From: Cryptomeria japonica
Lineage: Eukaryota; Streptophyta; Pinopsida; Cupressales; Cupressaceae
Direction: 5' to 3'
Length of the DNA: 64,000 bases
Assembly (NCBI RefSeq): GCF_030272615.1
Contig: NC_081412.1
Location: 25,512,501-25,576,500, forward strand
The position numbers and the translations under genes were made by a program. The notes under the pieces were generated by a model. The model worked only from the letters and a program-made list of their open reading frames with translations. It did not search any database and had not been told where the DNA came from. Shown piece after piece: positions 46,568 to 58,473 of the stretch. Each line of letters opens with the position of its first letter. Within the stretch, counting starts at the first letter, position 1.

Positions 46568-47248
46568 TTATATTTTGCTGAGCAGGACAAACTCTCTAGG
46601 TCTAAGGCAGTATGTCTTCCCAAATTCTCCTGTATTTTCCATGACATACATTCTGCTCTTGTTGTTTGGCCAAATATATTTGAAGTTGCATTTTGTACAT
46701 GGATGTATATCTTCTTACAAATTTTGATTTCTTTTCTTGCAATTAAAGTTGGAATATTTCCTCTGCTTCTTTCTTAGGAAGTATCATTCTTCTTAGAAAT
46801 CTTACATCACTATTTTGCAATTCCTTTTGTAAAAGAAACTTCAATTTTTGCATATTCATGCTCCTCCTTGAGATGTGTGTCATTAGTAGCAGAAGGATCA
46901 AGACATCTGTGCTTCTTGAGAGATTTGGTTTAATGAGACCCGTTAGCAACAAAGCCATTCTTGGGATGACAAGTACCGTCTATGTGGTTTTGCACCATTT
47001 AAAGTGCAGAAGTAGTAAGAAGTATGAACAGTTTCAAGGTCATCATTTAGGCTTTCAAACAAACATGGGTTGGAACTGGAATCTCTAAATTTCTGAGGCC
47101 TTGGCATATTTCTTCTTTTTCTTACAGTCCTAATATGTCCAGTAGAGTGATCAAACATCTTAAACCCAAAATAATTCTCATTAGATTTCACATCTGCAGC
47201 AATATTCAAATATTCTTTCAACCTTGACCTGAATACAAGGAGTCTCAT
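46568..47248 (-). pseudogene. Intronless B3-domain transcription factor pseudogene (FUS3/ABI3-like)
   Basis: The - strand carries a broken B3 DNA-binding domain of the LAFL (LEC2/ABI3/FUS3) group, regulators of seed maturation. From the 5' side: a basic segment RKRRNMPRPQKFRDSSS (about 47080-47125), resembling the basic stretch before the FUS3 B3 domain; KLKFLLQKELQNSDV then RFLRRMILPKKEAEE (46847-46745); a degenerate middle with one stop, including EDIHPCTKCNFKYIWPNN; then KSRMYVMENTGEF and a tail to a stop at 46568. Frame changes 1-2-1 occur. As I recall, B3 genes of this group have introns within the domain; none is seen here, so a processed retrocopy is likely. Upstream coding-like sequence may extend to about 47516. 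It is nonfunctional as it stands. Confidence 0.72.
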
Positions 47249-47966
47249 CTCTATCTAGAGCGAAATGGGTTTTTAGGGCATTAGGGATAAAGGTGCTCCT
47301 GCCATTCCAGTTCCAATTCCAATTGAAATTGTAAAGACTGTTTTTCATACTAACAACTGTTATAAATATTTGGTTCGGAAGCAAACATTGGTTGGTATAT
47401 TGACTGCATTGTTTTAATTTTTTGATTATTTGGCGTGTTATGGTAGAGTCAATAAAAGAATCACTTGTATTGTTCAGATATAGGCTTCTCTTCATTTTTG
47501 AAGTTGTGTCCAACAATCATTATATCTCATATTGTTGTTTATTTGCTGGCCCATAACCATCAGGCTATTCAGTCTATGCCTACCACATTTTACATACAAG
47601 TCTATTAGAGCATTTACAACTATTATATCTGACAAACATCCTACTTGCATTGTGTTACAATTGATATTTATACACTTTTCCAAAATTCCCGTTGTGTTTT
47701 TGCGGAGGGAGGGTGCTGAAAAAGGCATGTGATTTGACTTTACAGTCACTGGTTGCATCTGCTGAGAAATTCTTACAGCCTTTGGAGTAAATCCTTAATC
47801 TTGTGGCTTATATATGCTTCAACATTTCACATACAAGTTTGCTATAGCATTTCTTGCCATAAATCTCCTCTTTCTCACCCACCTCTTCATTTCACTGTGT
47901 GTTTTCAGTGATTATAAAATAGTTGTTGGTGGTTCTGTATTGTCACAAAACCTCCGATGCCCAATA
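47249..47966. other. Possible 5' extension of the B3 pseudogene, otherwise no gene
   Basis: A 111-codon - strand frame (47181-47516) continues upstream of the B3 relic in another frame. Beyond 47516 nothing is supported. Confidence 0.35.
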
Positions 47967-47974
47967 CATTTTAC

Positions 47975-48872
47975 CTACGAAACCCCCTACCTGAAAACCC
48001 CCGTCCCAGTCCTGGGGACGGCCAGGGGACTTGGGGACGGCCAGGGGATGTCCCCCCCCCCGTCCCCAAATTGTCAGAATTTTGAGGGGACGTCCCCAAA
48101 ATGGGGGGACGGCTTCCCTAGCTGTGGGGGACGTCCATACGTCCTGGGGACGGATTGGGGACGTCCCAGCCGTCTCGGGGATGGCTAGACGTCCCCCACA
48201 TCTAGGGCTAGGGAAAAATATTAAAAAAAAAGAAGTCGTATTTTCAATTTTTCTAACATGGGCCCTCTATATTGAAAAAATTTAAAAAACGACTATTAAT
48301 ATTTTTATTATTGAATTTGAATAGTTATGAAATCAAAATACGACTATCTATATTTTATTATTTTTCTAACATGGGCCCTCTATCAAAATTTAAAAGGCAA
48401 CATTAAGCAATTTTAGTTTTACTTAGTACTATTTTGATTTCCATATCTCAATTGACAATGAAACAATATGGCAGCAGTGTGGCCTTTGGGCATTTTGTAT
48501 GTTATTTCTTTAATATCTATTATGATATGCATATTGACAATGTGAATGAATTGAAATTCTGAATTATGAGTGCATATTGAGTATTGAGTCTATTGATAAT
48601 GTTGTATGTTCGATGTTTGCATTCTAAAATGTTTTCATAGTATCATACACATGCTATATCCATGTTTTCATATGAATATAATGTATAGATGCATGCTTTA
48701 TCGATGTTTTCATATGAACAATTAGAATTTTCCTATATATTTTAAATTTTCCCTATATTTTATATAGCCGTCCCCTTTGCCGTCCCCCCGGTCCCCAAAT
48801 TTGGCAAAAAAATCTGCCGTCCCGGAAATTCGTCCCCCCGTCCCCCCATCCCGGAAACTTGGGGTAACGTAG
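47975..48872. mobile_element. Non-autonomous hAT transposon, 898 bp
   Basis: 8-bp TSD CATTTTAC at 47967-47974 and 48873-48880. Terminal inverted repeats CTACGAAACCCC and CTACGTTACCCC (10 of 12). Both ends are packed with GGGGACG/CGTCCCC motifs (about 48000-48200 and 48770-48850), a typical subterminal repeat layout for transposase binding in hAT elements. The AT-rich interior has no transposase; a TTTTTCTAACATGGGCCCTC block occurs twice (about 48250 and 48362). Confidence 0.92.
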
Positions 48873-48880
48873 CATTTTAC

Positions 48881-49345
48881 TGATTTCATTATGAAAAGCA
48901 TGTTGGGAATTATTGTGGTATTGGGAAATTTGTGGGCAGTTCTTGGAACTATGGAAACCTCCAACGAGTTCCATTCTACTTTAAATGCCTAACAAAGTTC
49001 ACTGTATCTTTTAAAATGGCAACAAATGAGAAGTCACATCTTGGGAGTGTTAAATGTTGGGAATTTACACCGTATTTGGAAGCATGGAACTCTCTATAAT
49101 AATGAATTTCAGCTCTTAAAAGATTTAATAATCACAAAAATACCGACAAAGAAAACAAGGTAAACTTGTACTGTTTTTAAATAAGTCCGTAAACATGGCG
49201 AATAGGGGGTAATCCATAACCTTTGACTAGCTAGGTATTTTTGTTTGCAAATTGGTCACATTGCCAGCAATAACCTCTTAAGATCCCCTGTCAAATCTTC
49301 TTGCTCCAACATTTATAGAACTTCAGTTTTAATTGTTTCCATAAA
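48881..49345. other. No gene seen
   Basis: Short unique-looking stretch between the hAT element and the next solo LTR. Confidence 0.5.
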
Positions 49346-49350
49346 CTGTT

Positions 49351-51125
49351 TGTAATGTCCCCTTTCTAGGAGACAGGTAGATGAGCATGGTTGGCCTATT
49401 ATCTGGGTTCCTGTAGGTCAGCATAGTGGTTAGGGGACCCATCCAAGGGTCATGGAGCTTTGCAGGGGGCTTTGTAAACCATTTCAGGTACTCAGATGGT
49501 AGTTCCTATTTTTTAGGAGACTGCCAGTTGACTGTTTAACCACTAGAGGGCCGAGGAGAATAGCAGAGTGGCTTAGGAGTCTTTATCATCGGTTTGAGAC
49601 AGTCTTCTAATTTCTAGGAGCATCCCCACTCTTTAAGAGAAGACTGCCAGTTCAGTTTTCAGTTGGGGGAGGCTAGGTGTTGGAATTTGAATAAAATTAA
49701 ATATTAAAGTTTTGACTTTAATATTTAATTAAAATGGAGTTAAGTGATTATAATATCACTTTATAATAATGTAATAAAGTGTCATAAAAGACCCCATGGC
49801 ACACCTCCCTAGATAGATATAAGTTTGTTTTAAAAGGGGGCCACCTTATTAATGATGAATAAGACCCTTATTGGATCAAACTTCTCTAATAGGGGAGAAT
49901 TTATTAATAAAATGCAAGGTATGACTTTATAAAGTAACTTTATAATTTCTCATTATAAAGTTAATTGTACAAAATAAACTTAAGGAAACATGTAATAGAG
50001 TGCAATTATAATAATTCTTAGACTTGGATGCCACTTTTGGAGGGAAAAGCAAATTTAATGAAAATTAGAATGTGGCATTGAGTTTCAAATGTATTTTAAT
50101 AAAACATTATAAAGTGTTTTAAAATAAAGCATGGAAACCCTAAAAGGTACGTTTAGGGTTGGAGGCAACTGAATTGACTTGTCGGGCATTCTTTGGAAAT
50201 AGATTACCCATTTTTTATATCAAGTAATTGGAATTTGAGCTCTGCAAATGGATTTCAGCAGCAGACAAGCCTGCATGGAACGAAAACTCCTTGGGGATCA
50301 ATGAATTGGATGTCCACCCAGTTCATAATTGTGGGGAATTCATTTAGGATTCTTGTTTGTGCTTCAATTGAGAGTTATAACAGCATATTCAGAATATTAT
50401 CAGCAGATTTAGACTTTGTCTTGCAGATTTGGAAGATTTGGAAACCCCCAAAGGCAGCCGTACCATTTCTTGTGCCAGCCGTACTTGCTCCTTGTTGGCC
50501 GTACCATTTGCAGCCCTTTGGCTTCTCCATTTAGGCCATACAATTCAGTTGAAGGCTGAAAATTGTTATCATCTTCATTGTCAACACTTTCCTACAGGGG
50601 TTTGATGCATTCTACAGGCTACAAATGTCAATTGAGGTCTAGATCAATGATTCTTTATTCAGGAATTCAATAATTTGGCCTGGAGACCAGACACATTTCT
50701 TAGCAGTTTGAGTATATTTGTTTTTAGTAATTATTGTTGAGACAAATAAAGCTCATTAGAGCCATTTCCAGCTTTTGGGTGCTCTTAGATTGTATTCTGC
50801 TCCAAATTCTTCAATAAGATTTCCCCAGTTTGGGTGTTGGACACCTAGTATGCCATTCTACTGCCCTGGTGATTAGAATTCTTAAGTCTGAAAATTATTC
50901 TTCTGCTGTTCTTAAAATCAGAATTTAGAAGTTAAAAATCTGTCAATTGCATTCTTGCATTTTGCTTTCCCAGTGTTGGTTTATTGGCATTTGATCATGA
51001 ATAAACACTATGCAAACTACTGAAAACAAACCCAAGCAAAAACCCTCAGCAAAACAGTCATAAAACATCATTACAACAACTTGGAAACAAGAAAAAATTC
51101 AGTTCAGATTGGTAGGTATCTTTCA
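49351..51125 (+). mobile_element. Solo LTR, TGTAATGTCCCC group, TSD CTGTT
   Basis: Begins TGTAATGTCCCC and ends GGTATCTTTCA; CTGTT occurs at 49346-49350 and again at 51126-51130. About 1.78 kb. No internal coding region. Related to the LTRs at 51498 and 53714, most visibly to the latter in the right half (AATTCATTTAGGATTCTTGT versus AATTCACTCAGAATTCCTGT). Confidence 0.82.
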
Positions 51126-51140
51126 CTGTTGGCTAAAAAG

Positions 51141-51225
51141 TATTATTATTATTATTATTCTTATCTTAATTATTGTTATTACTACTATGTTATTATTATT
51201 ATTGTTATTGTTATTGTTATTGTTT
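51141..51225. repeat. ATT/GTT trinucleotide microsatellite
   Basis: Imperfect ATT and TTATTG repeats of about 85 bp just right of the solo LTR. Confidence 0.9.
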
Positions 51226-51497
51226 TGTTCCAGCTCTTACTGATTTTCAGATTTAATTATTTTTGTGACTCGCCACACTACAAAACTGCCTCTAAGATTA
51301 CATTTGAAATAACAAGTGATTCTCCTTTGGATTGACGCATAAATTCTAAGTCAGATGCATTCAACCTCAATGAATTCAATCAAGTGTGACATCTTTTGAG
51401 GTGAATGACCATGGCAACTAGCATGGAAAACATGTGACATTGTTGTTTTGTGACTAAGAGTGAGTTGACGCTTAGAGTGTTTATGACTAAAACTAAG

Positions 51498-53210
51498 TGT
51501 AATGTCCCCATTTTTGTGAGCATCAGAGTTCGAGGGATTAGCCTATTATTTTGACCCTCGTAGGCTAGTATAGTGGATTGGAGGGTCCAGTTTGGGAGTT
51601 TTGGAGCTCTTCAAGTGGCCATTGTAAGTGTTTATCTCACCAGATCTTTCATTTGTTCTGAGGCATTGATATTCAGAGGTTTCTGGTTCCGTTTTGAGGG
51701 AGAAAGTCAGTGGAAGTTAGAGAGGGATCCTTACTACTATTTTTAGTAAGGCATCCAGATTGATAGTGGGAGCAGTGGGCTAGGCAGTGATGAAGTGAGA
51801 ATCATTAAATAATGTTTTTTAATAGAGTCATGACATTTAATTATTATTGAAGTGTTACTTTAATAATAATTAATTATTTTCAGGGAATATTATATTGACT
51901 TCATGTGACTTTATAATTAAAGGGGATTTAATATCATAAAGTCAAATTATAAAGTGAGCATTTAATGACTTTATTTGACTTTATTATAAAAGGACTTTTA
52001 ATGATTATAAAGTCAAATCATAAAATGCATATGAGAAATAATATAAAGTACCAATTTCAAGGGAGATATAAGTGATTATTAATCTATATACTTTATATTA
52101 CTTTTTTTTGCACCAAATGAAGGAATCGACCCTTTTGAAAGGTTATTGTAAAGTTTAATTAAAACCCTAAAAGTGAATTTCAAAAGGCAATTAAAGGCAT
52201 TTAAGGGTTGAGAGGATAGTAAAGGTTTCAAAAAGCAAATGAAAGGGATTATTGATGATCATTTGTCTTTGCTTTTGGGTGTTGTGCATTGAGACCTAGA
52301 GTTTCAGGCAACTTCAGTATTGGAGAACAAAATCTCTTCAGTGTTTAAGCAATCTTGAGGCTGTGAAAGACCAGCTGAATCATTACTTAACTGTGGGCTT
52401 CATATAAAGGTCCAGTTGGTGCTTCATTGGACAAGATTTACATTTCTTTCAGAATCTTCAAGGGGTTTTCCGAGAATATCTTTTGGCAGATTTAAATACA
52501 TTGGAAGAAGACATTGTTGAAGATCTTCATTATTGTTGCTACGACTTAATATCAGAAGTTCATGGTAGAACAAGGGTGGCTGCATGAGAGGCACGATTTG
52601 GCTTCAAAGAGACTCCATTCTTTGTACAAGGATTTGCGACATCTTCATCAATCATAAGAACTTCTTTACATCAGGTTCTTTCATGTTTTTCTAGTGTAGT
52701 TGGCATCATTTTTCAAGTGTATTAGTTGCTGTTCTTAAGCAGTTGTAGATGCACATTTATATGAGTTTGGTACTTGCATTGTATACATCATTGTAAGCCA
52801 AGACTCTTGGCCTTTTGCTTGTCATTTTAGTTTGTAAGCAATCTCATTGCATTCTAATATCATTGTAGTCACTAGGAGTTTGAATGTCAAGAGTTGTCTC
52901 TCTCATAATTAGTTTGCATGCCAACTGTTTGTACTAAGGTCTAGCTGTTGTAGGTGCATATTTACATTGTGTGGGTCATCTATATGCATTCAAAAAGACA
53001 AAAAGAATTACATTTGCATTATGGTTCTTCGCCTAGACATCTTAGTAACCATTTGAAAGCGTTGAAATCACATTTGACATCATTTCAAGCAATCATTATC
53101 AGTCCGAAACATAGAAATAGCAAGCAAAGAGGTTGTATGCAAAGTGTTTGACAATATTCTTTTAGCCTCTAATCAGCATTTTGAGGTCAGAATTGGCAAG
53201 GAATACTACA
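51498..53210 (+). mobile_element. 5' LTR, TGTAATGTCCCC group
   Basis: Begins TGTAATGTCCCC and ends GGAATACTACA, 1.71 kb, followed by G and a primer-binding-site-like TGGTATTAAAGC. Because a primer site and internal coding follow, this is the left LTR of an element whose right end was not recognised. Confidence 0.75.
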
Positions 53211-53211
53211 G

Positions 53212-53223
53212 TGGTATTAAAGC
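53212..53223 (+). promoter_or_regulatory. Degenerate primer-binding site
   Basis: TGGTATTAAAGC differs by two bases from the tRNA-iMet site TGGTATCAGAGC found at 24312 and 25085, and sits one base after the LTR end. Confidence 0.65.
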
Positions 53224-53260
53224 GGTTTCCTGCCATTATGTTGGGGTTGGAAATCATTGA

Positions 53261-53410
53261 GCTCCCACAGTTGATATTAGAGTTACCAACACTCTTGTTT
53301 TTGTTTCAGTATGGGTAAAATAAAGTCTATACAGGGCTCCCACAGTTGATATTAGAGTAACCAACACTCTTGTTTTTGTTTCAGTATGGGTAAAATAAAG
53401 TCTATACAGG
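53261..53410 (+). repeat. Tandem duplication, 2 x 75 bp
   Basis: Units 53261-53335 and 53336-53410 differ by one base (GAGTTACC versus GAGTAACC). The duplication lies in the leader just before the coding start. Confidence 0.95.
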
Positions 53411-53693
53411 AACTCATGCCAGAGCTCATGTAGGCCTTTCAAAAGTATGATAGGAATTTAACAAGGTTTTTACAACATCCGGAAATTGTTGACAATATTA
53501 GCGCTCAAGAAGTTGTTATCAGTCATGATAACAAGTCTGATCTTTATGACAATAGTCTTCCACTTGAGCGTAATGATGATTTGAAAGTCATGGCAAGTTC
53601 AGAAAGTGTTGTGGGAGTGACCTTTAGTTTTGGCACTCATGATATCAGTGTCATGAGTGCCAAAACTGAAGGTCACTCCCACAACAAGAGCTG
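53385..53693 (+). pseudogene. Start of a retroelement ORF (gag-like by position)
   Basis: From ATG 53385 the frame reads MGKIKSIQELMPELM, a TAG, then AFQKYDRNLTRFLQHPEIV and a hydrophilic stretch to about 53600, then continues through a hairpin to a stop at 53693. It lies about 160 bp after the primer-binding site, where gag begins. No gag motif is recognisable. It is cut off by insertion of the solo LTR at 53714. Confidence 0.5.
53608..53685. repeat. 35-bp near-perfect inverted repeat (hairpin)
   Basis: Arms 53608-53642 and 53651-53685 pair at 34 of 35 positions, the exception being a G-U-type pair; loop 8 bases. It ends 28 bp before a solo LTR. Confidence 0.95.
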
Positions 53694-53713
53694 AAAAAGA
53701 AGATGCAGAACTG

Positions 53714-55025
53714 TGTAATGTCCCCACTTTCCCAATGATCACTCAAGAGCATAGATTTGCTTGTTAGCCATCTCTGCAAGCAAGTAACTTATATTATGTA
53801 AAGTTTATAATATTTTATTATAAAGTTAATTTTTCAAAAATTAGTCATACTTTATAAAGTAACTTTATAAAAGGGGTTAATTAAAATGTCAATGATAAAA
53901 TATAAATTTTACCCCTTTATGCATGCCTACCTAGGCAAATTATAATAAATTAAAGTGGGCCACATTAATGATGAAACATAACCTTCAAGCTGGGCACCCA
54001 AGTTGAGAGAATATTCTTTTGGAATTTTGGCATATTGGAGCCCTAAGTTGGGCATTGGGTGAATGAAGGCATAAAGAAAGTGTACAGCCATTATTTTGGC
54101 ATTCTATGGTTCATTTTTCATCTCTCCTTTGGGAAATTGCAGCTCTGAGATCAGATCAGTAGCATTTAGGTGTTGGAGAACGGAAAGACTTCAATTCTAG
54201 GCAAGCTTGGACGAAAACCCAAGCCATATTTCAGAGGAATTCACTCAGAATTCCTGTTTGGGCTTCAAATTTCAGTCTTTATCAGCAATTACAGACCTGC
54301 AACAAGAAGAGAATCAGTTTGGAGGTTGTTGAAGGCAACAATTATCATTTTCAAGCCCCACGTGGCCCTCCTAGGCTGGCTGTACCACTTCTAAAGCTGT
54401 TGGGGTGGCAAATAAATAATGCAGCAGTGTTTACTGTTTAGGGTTTGAATAAGTGTGGAAAATCATTGTCAGGCATATCAAACAGCAAATAAGTGGATTA
54501 ATATATTTCTAAAAGCACATGTGGAAGATATTAACAAATCAGTGGGAGAATTAGGCAAAATCCAAAGGTCTTGCCTAACAACTTTTTGGGATTTGTTCCA
54601 GATCTACCTATTTCAGCAATAAGAGTTTAAGATAATTATAGTTGACAAAAATAAATCACATTGGAGCAGTTGATACCCTCTAGAAGCTCCTCTATTGTAT
54701 GATTGATCAATTTAGTCAATAAAAAACACATTTCCAGATCAGTGCTAGACTCCTGGTATGTGGGTTCTGGATATTATAAATTGTTCATTTCTTGATATTG
54801 GTATTCGCTGCAATAAAAATCAGAATTCTGGAATTGTTTATCAGTCAATTATTTCTTTACATTTTGCTTTCAAAACATTCATTGGCATTGAAACAAGCAA
54901 AAACCCCTAAATACCTTGTAAAGAGTCAAACACATCAAAACTGCCAAAAAATTTCATAAAAAACCCTACAATCAGCAAGCTGGAAATTCAGAAAAATCAG
55001 AGCAGTGTGGATTGGGGATCTTACA
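53714..55025 (+). mobile_element. Solo LTR, TGTAATGTCCCC group
   Basis: Begins TGTAATGTCCCC and ends GGGGATCTTACA, so the 12-base ends are imperfect inverted repeats. ACTG occurs directly before (53710-53713) and directly after (55026-55029), a 4-bp match consistent with a target duplication. 1.31 kb, no coding. Inserted in the retroelement that starts at 51498. Confidence 0.8.
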
Positions 55026-55029
55026 ACTG

Positions 55030-55899
55030 CTATGAGCAAGTTTGGTAAAAATTTGTCTAGTCAAACAAAGCATCAGTGGTACATAGTTTGTTAAAGTGTA
55101 GTATGTGTCAATTGATAGGTTCAATATCTATACTGAGAAGTATGCATAAGTCAATCTCCCCTTTAGCTTGATATTTAAGATGTTGCGGTGACTACAGTCA
55201 AAGCTTCCAGAACATGGTCAAACAACAGTCCATGTTCATCCATGAAAATTGGTTCCATCATGCAACTTACTAGAAAATGATCACCTACAATAAGAATGAA
55301 ACTATAGAGCTGGAGGTAGAACATCAAAGATGTTGGAATGGTCACTTTCTTGAGGAACAAGAAGTTGTCAATAAGATATTTTAGATGAAAGGGTTGATAG
55401 AATCAGCAGGTGATAATTACAAAAGGTGCAAAGGAGGTAACTTAAAGCTGACAACAAGAATTCGATTGTGTTTGGCTACCCGTCTTCATTTTGGTTTTAG
55501 AACTAAAATTATGAGCACAATGCTTGCTATTTCTTGGTCAAGGTAGTTATGATGCAGGATCATTCTTGGCAGGCCGGTAAGTTTGTAGACCATTGGACAA
55601 ATAAGATTGTTAGCTATATAATATAGGTTTAGATCAACTAAGTGAAAGGTGTGTAGCTATTGTGGTACAAATTTGTTTTTGTTTAATGTGAACATCTACA
55701 GTTAGTATTTGTAGGTTGGAAAGAAATGCGTAAGAACGTGCTTTTAGTTCTAAAGATTGAACAAATTGCCCTACTTGTAAATGAGAATAAAAGAAAAGAT
55801 ACAGCTTTAATGTCTCATGGGACTAGGTAGCTAAGCTGCTTATACGAAGTGTGCATGTAGAAGTAATCACTGCAAACAAAGTTTTGGTCAAAAAGTCTA
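55030..55899 (+). other. Internal retroelement DNA, degenerate
   Basis: Probably the continuation of the element interrupted at 53714, with many stops. No domain could be recognised. Confidence 0.35.
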
Positions 55900-57080
55900 G
55901 GTTTTAGAGTGAAAAGAATTGTTGAAAAATTGAGAAAGGTGAACAAAGCAATGCAGCAAGAACACTTATGCTTCCTTGCTACACTCTGTTGCTGAACCAT
56001 ATCTTAGTTTGATGATCTCTGTTGTTGCTGTGCCTCGATAGATTGTAAAATAAGAAAACAACATAATGGCTGAACTACAGGGAACTGAAAGACAATATTT
56101 CAGAGGATGAACAAAAGACAAGTGGAGAATCAATACTTCAGCTATTAATGCTGCCATATATTCTGGTGCATGGAATGATGAAGCATATTCTGAGAAGGCC
56201 TTAGTGCTCTGTTGTCTGCGTGAAATGACAAGTGCACCTTGTGTCAAAGAAAAGATTTCATGTGTTCCAAGAATTTTGAGAGACAACCCCATCTAGTAAG
56301 CAACATATGACAAATAATGCAATGTTGAAAATGTTAAGTGTGTCTTGAGAGCAATTTGCAAGTGGCTAACCAACTGAAATCCTATTGGGGCTCATGCTAC
56401 CTTCTCAATACCAATGTACAAGTAAAACAACATGGATCAAGGAAGTCAAGAAAAACTGTAAGGAGTGCCCCTTTAAGATTTTATTTGACCATGTGCCGAA
56501 CTTTTGATGCAACTACATGATGGTTGATGGGTGAAACAAAGAACATGAACTAAAACAAGCTTTTCCATCTTGCATCCTCATTTGTCAGGGCTTGGTATTT
56601 AGAGCACTAAAGGAGCCAGATTAATAGCTAGTGACATTTCATCAACACATCAGTTGGAAGAGGTACATCAAAATATGAATTTCTCAAGACTAGTTCAACG
56701 TTGTGGATAAATAACTGAATCTTGTAAGCAGTTGTTAGGTTATTAAACTCAAATGCATTGTCATTTTCAGGATTCTATAGACACACAAAAACCACACACA
56801 TACATACACTCACCTCTAATTCAATTGGAAAAGCTGGGAAAGAAAAATACTTATTTAGATCTTGATCCTGTATGGTACTGCTCTACGTGGTGAAGTTATT
56901 CTAACTGAATTCTGGGATTTGGATCTGGCCTTTTAAGTCTTGTTATTTTTTCTCTGTCTGAAAATATTTTCACATACTTTTCAAGGTTGTATAGTTGTGC
57001 ACTCTGAGGTTTAATAGTGGAGTGCTTTTTAGCTGGACCCTCACCCTGAGCATTGACAAATCATGATATGACTTCTTAAA
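55900..57080. repeat. Diverged dispersed repeat, copy 2
   Basis: Collinear with 43350-44500 in the same orientation, with moderate divergence. See copy 1 for landmarks. No coding function seen. Confidence 0.55.
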
Positions 57081-57384
57081 ACATGATTTGGATTAATGAA
57101 ACATTTTCACACTAATTCAGTCCACAATGCATAGGAGATCACAAGATTACATAACATTCAAGTTACTTCTTGTTGTAGAGCATTCTTTTGGTTGCAATAC
57201 ACATGATTTAGAAATTGTAATTGAATTTCTTTATGATTAAGTGGCTAGTTTTGCTAATTATGTATTTTCTATCTTCTCTGTAGTTACAATTTTATCATAG
57301 TGGTCTTCATGTCTTCTTACCATTCTTTGCTTATTGTCATTCCCTTCTAACAAATAGCTTTTACAATGGGTAGGTGAATACCTG

Positions 57385-58473
57385 TTGATGTGTTTTTTAT
57401 GCACCTCAAACATAGTATAAAATACCAAGGTATTCTATCCTCTTGAACAAAGAAACCTCATATGCTATACAACGTGATCAAATGAGATGACTCCAAGGTT
57501 TACAATGTGAACAATCTGACTTAAATGCTATGGATAGACTTATTGTTTATGATGTGATTTTGCTGTAATGACAAGGGGACTTATGTTTATGAACTCTGCT
57601 GGAACGTGGACTCTATACTAACAGACTTGGAAAATAAAAATAAAAGGGTCAGGGTTTCGAGATCCTATGCTAATCCTAAGAATGTCGTAATTTGCATTGA
57701 ATCAGACATAACACCAAACCAAGCTTTGCTTCATCATGCGGGAACAACTACACAAAGATGGTGCAATCTCCTAGGGATGAGCGAATGATTTCCATATCAC
57801 CCATGCACACCAACATTACAAACAATGAGCATATAATGAGTGAGGTTAAGCTTTTGATCAAATTCACTTTAACCACACATTGCAATTTGCAATCAACAAA
57901 ATCCAAGTGGTATGAACGTAGGTTCACCATTCATCAACAATAAGATCTTCTATTCATCTAATTAACATCTATACTATGAGAAGTAGAGACAATGCAACAA
58001 GTTGAAATAGCACACCAAATTCACCATAACTTCAATAAAGAAAGTATTTTTATTACAAGAAGCTCTGGCAACAATCTCCTTTCCTCCTACTTTGGTGTTA
58101 CTAATTATCTGGTTATTATATTTTAACCTTTACAAACAAGAAGGCAATACCTTATATAGGCATCCCTATTACAATGAAGGGCCAAGATTGATTTTCAAAT
58201 CAATGGCCAAGATTTAACAATAAAACCCTAATTAGGGTTAGTCACAACTAACTCTTTCTTGACCAATGAGATCATTACAACACTTAGGACACATGTCCAT
58301 CTTGAATTCTAACCAATGAGAAAATAGGTTAGGTATGCTGGAAAAACTTCAATGCATTGCCATGTGTCACTTGCTCCCCTTCTGGACGGGTCAAGTTCAA
58401 TGAATCTAGATGCTTTGACTTAGAATTATGTGGCACAATCAGATGGGTTGGATGATGATTAGGCGCCACATCA
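57385..58473 (-). mobile_element. Family X LTR, copy D (-)
   Basis: Read on the - strand it begins TGATGTGGCGCC and ends ..CATCAACA. It shares with copy B the AACCCTAATTAGGGTTTTA palindrome (near 58230), the TTGGCCATTGAT and GGCCCTTCATTGTAAT blocks, a TATA-like element (58152-58159) and the terminal GTATTTTATACTATG-like region. About 1.09 kb. Confidence 0.7.

Noticed and set aside
48031-48285. Pro/Gly/Arg-rich frame near 48.1 kb
   Set aside because: Lies within the GC-rich subterminal repeats of the hAT element.
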